NCBI GenBank assembly: GCA_009731375.1
Contig: BJOX01000110.1
Span: forward strand, 264,282 to 299,367
Origin: Paulinella micropora
Taxonomy: Eukaryota > Cercozoa > Imbricatea > Euglyphida
Direction: 5' to 3'
Length of the DNA stretch: 35,086 bases
Shown here: positions 11,513 through 21,194 of the stretch, in pieces
Position numbering within the stretch: the stretch's first letter is position 1
How the letters are laid out: the number at the start of each line of letters is the position of its first letter
Program-made: the position numbers and the translations under genes
The notes under the pieces: generated by a model
The model's input: only the letters and a program-made list of their open reading frames with translations
What the model was told of the DNA's origin: nothing
Database searches by the model: none

Positions 11513-11566
<54 letters not shown>

Positions 11567-11621
11567 CCTTTCTACCTACCTACCTATCTATATATCATCT
11601 ATCTATCTAGATTATCTATCG

Positions 11622-11672
<51 letters not shown>

Positions 11673-11693
11673 CATCCATCCATCCATCCATCC

Positions 11694-11768
<75 letters not shown>

Positions 11769-11874
11769 GCTAGCTAGCTAGCTATCTACCTACCTACCTA
11801 CCTACCTACCTATCTAGAGAGAGAGAGGGGGGGAGGGGGGGAGAGAGGGAGAGAGATGAGAGAGAGAGAGAGAG

Positions 11875-11953
<79 letters not shown>

Positions 11954-11984
11954 CTAGATAGATAGATAATCTAAATAGATAGAT

Positions 11985-12051
<67 letters not shown>

Positions 12052-12053
12052 GT

Positions 12054-12084
<31 letters not shown>

Positions 12085-12262
12085 CTCTCTCTCTCTCTTT
12101 CTCTCTCCCTCACACACACACACACACACATACACACACACACATACACACTTCCCTCTCTCCTTCTCATGGTGTTCACATACATACATACATACATATA
12201 CATACATACATACATACATACATACATACATACGTACATACGTACATACATACATACATACA
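11399..12262. repeat. (AAT)n, CTAT array, GA run, GATA array, CT/CA runs and CATA array
   Basis: (AAT)n occupies 11399-11463. CTAT with CTAC, CCAT and CTAG variants occupies 11513-11814. A GA/GGGA tract (11817-11876) separates it from (GATA)n at 11876-12050, which is another strand switch. CT, CA and CATA runs then extend to 12262. Confidence 0.96.
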
Positions 12263-12264
12263 TT

Positions 12265-12576
12265 CGGTTTCAACCAAACCCGTGTTGACCCGAGCCGAGT
12301 TGATTGATTGATTGATGGATGGATGGATGGATGGAGGGAGGGAGGGAGGGAGGGAGGGAGGGAGGGAGGGAGGGGTGGGGTGGAGTGGGGTGGGGTGGGA
12401 TGGGATGGGATGGATGGATGGATGGATGGATTGATGGATTGATGGATTGATTGATGGATTGATCGATTTATTGATTTATTGGTTGGTTGGTTGGTTGGTT
12501 GGTTGAATGGTTGCTTGCTTGCTTACTTGCTTTGCTTGCTTTGCTTGCTTTGCTTGCTTTGCTTGCTTTGCTTGCT

Positions 12577-12618
<42 letters not shown>

Positions 12619-13809
12619 TGCTTGCTTTGCTTGCTTTGCTTGCTTTGCTTGCTTTGCTTGCTTTACTTGCTACTTTGCTTGCTACTTTGCTTGCTACTTT
12701 GCTTGCTACTTTGCTTGCTTTGCTTGCTTTGCTTGCTTTGCTTGCTACTTTGCTTGCTACTTTGCTTGCTACTTTGCTTGCTACTTTGCTTGCTACTTTG
12801 CTTGCTACTTTGCTTGCTACTTTGCTTGCTACTTTGCTTGCTACTTTGCTTGCTANNNNNNNNNNNNNNNNNNNNNNNNNNNNNNNNNNNNNNNNNNNNN
12901 NNNNNNNNNNNNNNNNNNNNNNNNNNNNNNNNNNNNNNNNNNNNNNNNNNNNNNNNNNNNNNNNNNNNNNNNNNNNNNNNNNNNNNNNNNNNNNNNNNNN
13001 NNNNNNNNNNNNNNNNNNNNNNNNNNNNNNNNNNNNNNNNNNNNNNNNNNNNNNNNNNNNNNNNNNNNNNNNNNNNNNNNNNNNNNNNNNNNNNNNNNNN
13101 NNNNNNNNNNNNNNNNNNNNNNNNNNNNNNNNNNNNNNNNNNNNNNNNNNNNNNNNNNNNNNNNNNNNNNNNNNNNNNNNNNNNNNNNNNNNNNNNNNNN
13201 NNNNNNNNNNNNNNNNNNNNNNNNNNNNNNNNNNNNNNNNNNNNNNNNNNNNNNNNNNNNNNNNNNNNNNNNNNNNNNNNNNNNNNNNNNNNNNNNNNNN
13301 NNNNNNNNNNNNNNNNNNNNNNNNNNNNNNNNNNNNNNNNNNNNNNNNNNNNNNNNNNNNNNNNNNNNNNNNNNNNNNNNNNNNNNNNNNNNNNNNNNNN
13401 NNNNNNNNNNNNNNNNNNNNNNNNNNNNNNNNNNNNNNNNNNNNNNNNNNNNNNNNNNNNNNNNNNNNNNNNNNNNNNNNNNNNNNNNNNNNNNNNNNNN
13501 NNNNNNNNNNNNNNNNNNNNNNNNNNNNNNNNNNNNNNNNNNNNNNTTGCTTGCTTTGCTTGCTTTGCTTGCTTTGCTTGCTTTGCTTTTGCTTTGCTTG
13601 CTTTGCTTGCTTTGCTTGCTTTGCTTGCTTTGCTTGCTTTGCTTGCTTTGCTTGCTTTGCTTGCTTTGCTTGCTTTGCTTGCTTTGCTTGTTTTGCTTGC
13701 TTGCTTGCTTGCTTTGCTTGCTTGCTTGCTTACTTGCTTGCTTGCTTGAATGCCTAGGTGTTCATGTTATCCGGATTCAACCAAGCCCGTTTTTGGCCCG
13801 AGCCAAGTT
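12265..13809. repeat. TGGA/GGGA/GGTT/GCTT arrays with assembly gap 12856-13546
   Basis: TTGA, TGGA, GGGA and GGTT words (12298-12507) lead to a long (GCTT)n/(GCTTT)n array with TACTTTGCTTGC variants, split by 691 N. Similar ~38-bp sequences flank the block: 12265-12302 (TTTCAACCAAACCCGTG, GACCCGAGCC) and 13770-13809 (ATTCAACCAAGCCCG, GGCCCGAGCC). The Leu-Ala-Cys-rich frames are repeat artefacts. Confidence 0.93.
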
Positions 13810-13847
13810 CGCGCAAAACCGTCTTTATCTGGTTTCCATTGGGTCCG

Positions 13848-13932
<85 letters not shown>

Positions 13933-14033
13933 CGCAAGACCGTTTTCATCTGGTTTCCTTTGTGTCCCTCTCTCTATCTCTCTCTCTCACTCTCTCAAGT
14001 TCGCGCAAAACCGTCTTTATCTGGTTTCCTTTG

Positions 14034-14069
<36 letters not shown>

Positions 14070-14085
14070 TCCCTCTCCCTCCCTC
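13804..14085 (+). repeat. minisatellite with CT tails
   Basis: Three copies of an AAGTTCGCGCAAAACCGTCT segment followed by ATCTGGTTTCC(A/T)TTGGGTC-like sequence begin at about 13804, 13926 and 13997. Each ends in a CT run. Confidence 0.9.
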
Positions 14086-14174
14086 TCCTTCCGTCTTCAC
14101 ACCGTTTCCCTTTGGTCGGTACGGAACATACCGCTTTGCCGCACTAATGCCATGTATGTCCTTTTCAAACCCAT

Positions 14175-14330
14175 TTTTATCAGTCACCTACACAAAATCT
14201 GGTCAGGTTACCGATAAAACTACATATGCGGCGCACCAAATCTGACGTGTTTTTGCGGGCTCGCCGGCCCGGCCTGGCCCGGCTCGCCCGCAAAACACGT
14301 CAAATTTGTGGCTAGCGGCCTGATACACTA
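14175..14330 (+). mobile_element. fold-back (MITE-like) element, copy 2
   Basis: Inverted counterpart of 8254-8398. It keeps the same parts: a TTTTATC...GATAAAA inverted repeat at 14175-14219, then a ~23-bp GC-rich stem at about 14237-14309 whose loop is itself palindromic (GGCCCGG..CCTGGCCCGG). The loop is about 10 nt longer than in copy 1. No protein is encoded. Confidence 0.65.
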
Positions 14331-14446
14331 ATAATGACCTGCTAATTGCCATTTATTTTGGTCCTGCCGTATGCCGTGTTCAACCCTCTCTTATCTGCTG
14401 CTGCACTCTTTTTTTGCCTGTATTATCTTTTGACATATTTCACAAC

Positions 14447-14447
<1 letters not shown>

Positions 14448-14500
<53 letters not shown>

Positions 14501-14795
14501 AAAGCGTATTGCTGGTCCATACCCAGCAAGACAGACTTCATATCTTGCGCTTGCAGGTATTCTATGTATGTATGTATGTATGTATGCATGTATGTATGTA
14601 TGTATGTATGTATGTATGTATGTATGTATGTGTGTATGTATGTGTGTATGTATGTGTGTATGTGTGTATGTGTATGTATGTATGTGTGTATGTATGTGTG
14701 TATGTATGTGTGTATGTATGTATGTTTGTTTGTTTGTTTGTTTGTTTGTTTGTTTTGTTATGTTATGTTATGTCATGTTATGTGTGTGTAGTATG

Positions 14796-14844
<49 letters not shown>
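14448..14844. repeat. (CAA)n and (TATG)n arrays
   Basis: (CAA)n occupies 14448-14501. After ~60 bp of unique sequence, (TATG)n with TGTG and TTTG variants runs from about 14563 to 14844. This is the complementary strand to the CATA arrays at 4066-4147 and 12178-12262. Confidence 0.95.
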
Positions 14845-14846
<2 letters not shown>

Positions 14847-14909
14847 TGCGTTTGCAGGTAGTCTATTTCTTGGTGTAGTCATCGGATTCGTACAGGGCGC
14901 TCTTTCATG

Positions 14910-14931
14910 TAATAAGAGAGAGAGAGAGAGA

Positions 14932-14970
<39 letters not shown>

Positions 14971-15570
14971 GGAGGGGGGGGGNNNNNNNNNNNNNNNNNN
15001 NNNNNNNNNNNNNNNNNNNNNNNNNNNNNNNNNNNNNNNNNNNNNNNNNNNNNNNNNNNNNNNNNNNNNNNNNNNNNNNNNNNNNNNNNNNNNNNNNNNN
15101 NNNNNNNNNNNNNNNNNNNNNNNNNNNNNNNNNNNNNNNNNNNNNNNNNNNNNNNNNNNNNNNNNNNNNNNNNNNNNNNNNNNNNNNNNNNNNNNNNNNN
15201 NNNNNNNNNNNNNNNNNNNNNNNNNNNNNNNNNNNNNNNNNNNNNNNNNNNNNNNNNNNNNNNNNNNNNNNNNNNNNNNNNNNNNNNNNNNNNNNNNNNN
15301 NNNNNNNNNNNNNNNNNNNNNNNNNNNNNNNNNNNNNNNNNNNNNNNNNNNNNNNNNNNNNNNNNNNNNNNNNNNNNNNNNNNNNNNNNNNNNNNNNNNN
15401 NNNNNNNNNNNNNNNNNNNNNNNNNNNNNNNNNNNNNNNNNNNNNNNNNNNNNNNNNNNNNNNNNNNNNNNNNNNNNNNNNNNNNNNNNNNNNNNNNNNN
15501 NNNNNNNNNNNNNNNNNNNNNNNNNNNNNNNNNNNNNNNNNNNNNNNNNNNNNNNNNNNNNNNNNNNNNN

Positions 15571-15616
<46 letters not shown>
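14910..15616. other. assembly gap (14983-15570) inside G homopolymers
   Basis: A GA run and a ~49-bp almost pure G tract precede 588 N, and 46 G follow. The spacing of the N is an assembly estimate. Confidence 0.95.
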
Positions 15617-15617
<1 letters not shown>

Positions 15618-15715
15618 TTGGTTGCCTGACTGACTCAATCACTCACTCACTCACTCACTGATGTTTAGACAGATTAATAGATAGCTGCGTGGTATGGTTA
15701 TGGTTGTTTAGCTGC

Positions 15716-15754
<39 letters not shown>

Positions 15755-15839
15755 ATCGATCTATCTATCTATCTATCTATATTAGCTGCCCTTCTTGCCG
15801 GGCTCTACAGTACTATGCCAATCGACGTGGGTAACTTAC

Positions 15840-15876
<37 letters not shown>

Positions 15877-15942
15877 ATGTATATATATATATTCATCTAT
15901 CTATCTACCTAGCTATCTATCTATCTATCTATCTATCTATCC

Positions 15943-15981
<39 letters not shown>

Positions 15982-16062
15982 CATCCATCCATCCATCCAT
16001 CTATCTATCTATCTATCTATCTAGCTAGCTATCTATCTATCTATCTATCTATCCATCCATCC

Positions 16063-16099
<37 letters not shown>

Positions 16100-16654
16100 C
16101 CTATCTATCTATCTATCTACCTACCTACCTACCTACCTACCTACCTACCTACCTACCTATCTACCTACCTATCTACCTACCTACCTACCTACCTACCTAC
16201 CTACCTAGCTAACTAAGTAACTAGTAAGCCAGCTAGCTATCTATCTGATTCTGCAACATCATGCCAATGGACGTGGGTAATTTACTTATCTGTCTATCTG
16301 TCTATCTATCTATCTATCTATCTATCTACCTACCTACCTACCTGCCTACCTACCTACCTATCTACCTGTCTACCTATCTACCTACCTACCTACCTACCTA
16401 CCTAACTAACTAACTAACTAACTAAGTGACTAGTAAGCTAGCTAGCTATCTATCTGATTCTACAACATCATGCCCATGGACGTGGGTAATTTACTTATCT
16501 GTCTATCTGTCTATCTATCTATCTATCTATATATCTATCTATCTATCTATCTATCTCTCTCTCTCTCTCTCTCTATCTAACTATCTATTTAACGTGGGAT
16601 GGATGCCTAGACCCTCGCATATGCAGCGCTGATAGACCAACATATCTATCTATA

Positions 16655-16690
<36 letters not shown>

Positions 16691-16720
16691 CATCTATCTA
16701 TCTATCTATCTGTCTATCTG

Positions 16721-16760
<40 letters not shown>

Positions 16761-16803
16761 ACGTGGAATGGATGCCTAGACCTTCGCATATGCAGCGCTA
16801 ACA

Positions 16804-16834
<31 letters not shown>

Positions 16835-16925
16835 ATACCTATCTTACGTGGAATAAATGCCTATACCTTCGCAGATAGACCAACATATCTATCTTACTAT
16901 CTTTCTTTCTTCGTATTACTAACTA
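15617..16925. repeat. CTAT/CTAC arrays with recurring short unique cassettes
   Basis: CTAT, CCAT and CTAC arrays carry two cassette families. One (CAACATCATGCC, ATGGACGTGGGTAATTTACT) occurs at about 16255 and 16461, 206 bp apart, with a diverged copy near 15810. The other (AACGTGG, ATGGATGCCTAGACC, TTCGCATATGCAGCGCT) occurs at about 16591, 16760 and, shortened, 16845. No gene is seen. Confidence 0.9.
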
Positions 16926-17419
16926 ATCTAACTACTTACCTACCTTACCAACTAACTAACTCACCAACTAATGAACTATCCAATCAACGAACGAACTAAC
17001 TAACTAACTAACTAACCAACTAACCAATCAACTAGCCGACCAACTAACCAATCAACTAGCTTACCAACTAACCAACTAACTAACTAACTAAGTAACCAAC
17101 TAACCAACTGACCAATAGCTAACCAAGTAACCAACTACCTAATAATATAACGAACTAACAACTAACTAACCAACTAACCAACCAATTACCTAACCTACTA
17201 ACTAACATACTAACTAACTAACTAACTAACTAACTAACCAACAACTAACCAACCAACTAACTAACCAACTAACCAACTAACCAAATAATCAACTAATCGT
17301 CTAACTGACTAACTACCTAACTATAACTAACAACTAACTAACCAACTAACCAACATAACCAATCAACTAGCTAATCAAGTAACCAACTAACCAACTAAGC
17401 GACTAGCCAACAAACCAGT

Positions 17420-17451
<32 letters not shown>

Positions 17452-17572
17452 AACTAACTAACTAACAACTAACCAACCAACTAACTGACCAACTAACCAA
17501 CTAGCCGACAAACCAACAAACCAACTAACTAATTAATCTAATTAAACTAACTAACTATCTAACTATCTATTC
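16926..17572. repeat. degenerate CTAA/CCAA array
   Basis: About 640 bp are built from AACTAACC-like words with many substitutions. Unlike the CTAT arrays, it is strongly decayed. Confidence 0.93.
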
Positions 17573-17657
17573 AGGCGTGGATATGGCCGCAGGGTTGGGC
17601 ATTGGGCAAGGCATTATTATTTGTTATTTCCACGCAGGTCTATCTATCTAGGATATC

Positions 17658-17688
<31 letters not shown>

Positions 17689-17991
17689 CCTACCTACCTA
17701 CCTACCTACCTATCTATTTATCTATCTATCTATCTATCTATCTATATATCTATATATCTATCTATCTATCTTCTACATATCTTTTTACACAAGCACTGTT
17801 TTAATAGAATACTTGCCACTCGTAGAGCTGAGTGGGAAGCAGATCTATCTATCTATCTATCTATCTATCTTTTTTTTTTGAAATGGGTGCCATCTGTCGA
17901 CAGACAGAGAATTAGGGGATGGTGTGAGTGTGCTGGGCCCGTGGTGGGGTGCCTTATGTGTGCCTAGCCATACGCCTATAAGTCGCATGCC
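17573..17991. other. unique spacers with CTAT/CTAC arrays
   Basis: Short unique segments (17573-17636, 17781-17840, 17880-17991) alternate with CTAT and CTAC arrays. I recognise nothing else here. Confidence 0.6.
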
Positions 17992-18188
17992 GAAATAGCG
18001 ACGGGAAGCACAATCCTGTTCCCTCAGGGTGCCCTTTCTCGCTTGTTGAGCCCGGAATAAAACCCACAGTGCTCTGTCGGTTTATACTAGACTGTCGAAC
18101 AGTCTCGAAACTCCATCTGCTTACTGGGCCCTCTGTAATGGAGGTGGGAGCTCGTTCTGCAAGGGGCGCTTTATGGAACGAGCCCTGG
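17992..18188 (+). repeat. ~196-bp element, right copy of the long-range inverted pair
   Basis: Inverted, nearly identical counterpart of 1-196, with the same two internal stem-forming palindromes. One T is added in the CGCTTTATGG stretch and one base is changed at 18122. The match stops where the window edge prevents comparison, so the outer boundary is unknown. A minus-strand frame of 98 codons crosses the element but is not kept in the other copy. Confidence 0.8.
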
Positions 18189-18351
18189 CCCCGCCTGGTA
18201 CTAGGGAGCTTTGGTATTGCCTGTATCAGTCCCTTCCGTGCAAACATCACGGCTTAGCTGGGCATCGGGTTAATACTTTACCCACAGACTTCCTGGTTGA
18301 CGAAATCAGAAGCTCCTTTTTTCTGACATTAGTCGATATTTCATCTATCTA

Positions 18352-18385
<34 letters not shown>

Positions 18386-18770
18386 ATGTTTCAGATCAAT
18401 AGTAATTTCGTGCATGTATACATACATACATACATACATACATACATACACACACACACATACAGACACATACATACATACGTACATACATACATACATA
18501 CACGTTTTGTTGTCATGTAGGGAAAGCTGACTTCGTGCATTTGTAGGATTATATTATAAATCCAAGTGGTGTATATAGTATGTATGATTTATTTGAAGTT
18601 TATTGATATAATATTGAACATTAATAAACAATTTTGCAAGCAGGTGGTCATATTAAAAGTATTAATAATAATAAAGCCGAACCTGACAAATATATTCAAG
18701 TTGCTATTAATATATTCAATTTCATCAGTACCATGGCCGCGACACTTCAAGTCACGTTCACGGCGACTGT
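18189..18770. other. unassigned flank with short CTAT, CATA and CA arrays
   Basis: Holds a CTAT array at about 18344-18384, a CATA/CA array at about 18417-18501 and an AT-rich remainder. It is the pre-existing host sequence into which element A inserted. No gene is supported. Confidence 0.6.
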
Positions 18771-18774
18771 TCAG

Positions 18775-19260
18775 TGTGGACATCACCCCCCGAATTATCC
18801 GATAAAAAACTTATTTATATATTTCGTCTGGCCCGGGACGTCTGAAATGCCAAATTGATCCTGGTCTTTTGGCGGCTTTGCGTCACTGAGCTAATATAAC
18901 GAGACATCATTCTCTTTTTTGAGGACTGTGTTTGGTTATATTACCGACTTACTCTTCCATTGAGCTATTGCTGTTGACATTCAAGACAACAAAAAAAATT
19001 GATTTTTCTCTTTTGGTTGGAATTTCAGTTTTGGTTGGAATTGTGATTTTGGGTGAAAATTTGAATTTTTCAAATTAACTGCTATATTCGTCCGCAAAAT
19101 ATCGTAAATTTTCGCGAAATGTTACCGTTAAATTTGAAAATTTGAATTTTTGTCACAAAAATGAAAAACTGTCACAAAAATGAAAATCTGACACAAAAAT
19201 GAAAAACTAATTTTTGTTGTTGTCTTGAATGTCAACAGCAATATCATTGGGGATAGTAAT
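18775..19260 (+). repeat. 5' LTR of element A, carrying a MITE
   Basis: Starts TGTGGACATCACCCCCCG and ends at about GGGGATAGTAAT (last bases uncertain by 1-2). It is homologous to 23699-23901 plus 34300-34318. Without the 274-bp insertion it is about 210 bp. The block 18883-18918 is identical to the corresponding segment of element B's LTR, although the rest of the two LTRs is diverged. The element's transcription signals would be expected here, but I cannot place the start site. Confidence 0.9.
18968..19241. mobile_element. MITE-like insertion with TA target duplication
   Basis: This 274-bp insertion has terminal inverted repeats of about 41 bp, 38 matching by eye, beginning TTGCTGTTGACATTCAAGAC. 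It is flanked by TA on both sides (18966-18967 and 19242-19243). Removing it and one TA restores an LTR sequence that matches A's 3' LTR across the junction. A TA duplication is typical of Tc1/mariner-type non-autonomous elements. Inside are three 19-bp tandem units (CACAAAAATGAAAA words, about 19152-19209) and two TTTTGGTTGGAATT words. It has no coding capacity. Confidence 0.87.
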
Positions 19261-19900
19261 TTTGGAGTCCATAGCTAAAGGCTGATTTCTTTTCTGATCT
19301 GTCGTACAGACATCAGATAAGCACAAATTTATTTTTCGCTGATCTGTCGCACAGACATCAGACGAAAACAAACACTCCTACTCATCCTCAAACAAAAAAC
19401 TCTCACAAACAATCGATCAATTTGTCACAAGCTGGCATAACCTTTAGCACTTGTGCACACTTGGCTTCTGTGTGCTCTTCTACAAGACACCAGACCACAG
19501 CTACTCCACTCCCTCTTGCTGCTTGCATAAAGCCAAGTAGGACAAGTGCGAAACAAACATCAGACAAACACACAGACAGAGGGAAAACGAGCAAAGCACT
19601 CCCACTCTCTGTTCTGAACCATTTTCCTTGCATTTTCTCTGCAGAAACCAGAGGAGATTACACTGGCATCTCTCACACAAGAGCAAGACAAATATCGAAG
19701 CACTGTCCGACGACAGACTGACTTCTACAACACAGCTCTTTTGACCAAACCATCGTTATCTCTGTGTAGGGCCTGACGCCCCATAACTATTTCAACAGAG
19801 AAAAGGAAGAAGGAGAAGAAGGTTGCAGAGTGATAACTTGAAGAATAACAGAGGAAAAAAAAGAAAGAAAAAAAAGCAGACGTGACTCTCATAACATAAG
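19261..19900 (+). other. element A leader with primer-binding site and paired hairpins
   Basis: The sequence just after the LTR, TTGGAGTCCATAGC, aligns with element B's TTGGAGTCACCAGC. It starts TGG a base or two after the LTR, as expected for a tRNA primer-binding site. I could not assign the tRNA. Two near-identical hairpins follow at 19294-19316 and 19339-19361: CTGATCTGT arm, CGT or CGC loop, ACAG-AC-ATCAG arm. The rest is A-rich with no long frame. Confidence 0.65.
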
Positions 19901-21194
19901 ATGGAAGACGAAAATGAGCAGGCTGGTGTGACACCAACTGATTATGGTCCTAGTGAGGGAGGAGAGGAGCAGGAGACTCAGTACTCAGAAGAGAGGGGGG
20001 ATAGAGATGGAGAGGAGAGAGAGGAGTATACGTATGCAGCCGATGTAGAGTCGACAGGGGGGGGGTAATGCACAAGAAGCGAGTGCAGGTCAGACTGGAG
20101 GATTTCCATTGACAGGCAGAGAGAGAGATGGAGGATGTTGGCAAGAATATCCCAAATACATGGGAACAGTTGGCTACATATGATGATGAAGAGTCCTTCT
20201 TCCTTAACTACCCAACCTATTATAAAACACACATCTACATTCCTTACGAGAAAAGGAATAGTTCAGGACAATGTCAAAGCAACCTCCTGATCGAAATTCC
20301 CGGCCTTGCGAAGCCTCTCTTCGACAAAGTGAGGTTTGAGCACGAAAAAGTGCCATTGCAGGATATCAAGTATAACACTCTACGCTGCTGTGCTCGTTGC
20401 GGAATTTTATGAACGCACAAACATACAGTGGAAAAATAAACGCACAACTGCAGCATGGCTGTCTGTCTGTGGTGTCCCCACTGATATCAAGAATCTAGAA
20501 AGAAAGTTCGAAGGTAGAAACCAAAGTGGCATTGAGTTTGCCCTTGAGGCTTTTGTAACTGCCTTCACACGGGCTTACAACGAAATGTACAAAGCACTGA
20601 AAGACAACACAAGGCAACATCCTGTTTACGAGGAGGTTGACCAGTCTTGTCAGGTGCTTGAACGCCTCACACAACTCCATAAGGGCCTCTTTGAGGGGAA
20701 GGAGCAAAAACCAACATGGAAACAATGGGCCCACACAAAGAATCACACTCTATTAAAGGCCCTCCAACAATCCCAAATAATAACAGAGCTGATAAGTCTT
20801 CCATGAGAGAAAAGGCACACTTCCTCTCTAGTGCCACAGGGCTTGCACAGTTCGTGACTCATCTAGCACGACAGGTGAAAGAAGAAGAGACGAGACAGAA
20901 AGAGGAGAAGGAGCAGAAGGAGAAGATAGCTGTGGCTATGGCAGTAGCACGGGTGGCTCCACAGCCAACGGCTCCACCTACCACAACTAACCCAGCTCCC
21001 AAGAAAGCAGGAGGAGGACCCACAGGAGGAGGACCCCAAGGGGGAGGAACAGTAATTAACTTGACTGACTCCCAGAAGAAAAAGCAGGCGCTGCAGGCAG
21101 CCCTAGCTAAAATCAAAATTGGGGGAGGGGGCCTTAAGCTCTATGCTATCACTGCCAATGAGGCTGACACAGACCTTTCCCGGTCACGACGGAA
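19901..21194 (+). pseudogene. gag: element A gag remnant (multiple frameshifts)
   Basis: The start ATG at 19901 opens an acidic N-terminus that stops at 20066 after a G run, where a frameshift is likely. Homology to element B Gag continues in other frames: about 20128-20390, then about 20385-20770, then about 20770-21194. At least three frame changes are therefore needed. Shared landmarks with B Gag include W-K-Q-W-A-H-T-K-N-H-T (B: W-K-R-W-V-F-T-K-D-H-T), an E/K-rich stretch, and T-V-I-N-L...A-L-Q-A-A before a L-Y-A-I-T-A motif (B: L-Y-A-E-T-A). Homology ends near B Gag residue 428. The zinc finger and RGG tail are therefore missing. This is the structural protein of the particle in the intact family. 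Confidence 0.88.

Noticed and set aside
12479-14245. 588-codon frame rich in Leu, Ala and Cys
   Set aside because: It runs through GCTT repeats and 691 N, and its tail is CT repeat and part of a fold-back element.
17954-18250. 98-codon minus-strand gene
   Set aside because: It overlaps the ~196-bp repeat, and the frame is broken by an indel in the other copy.
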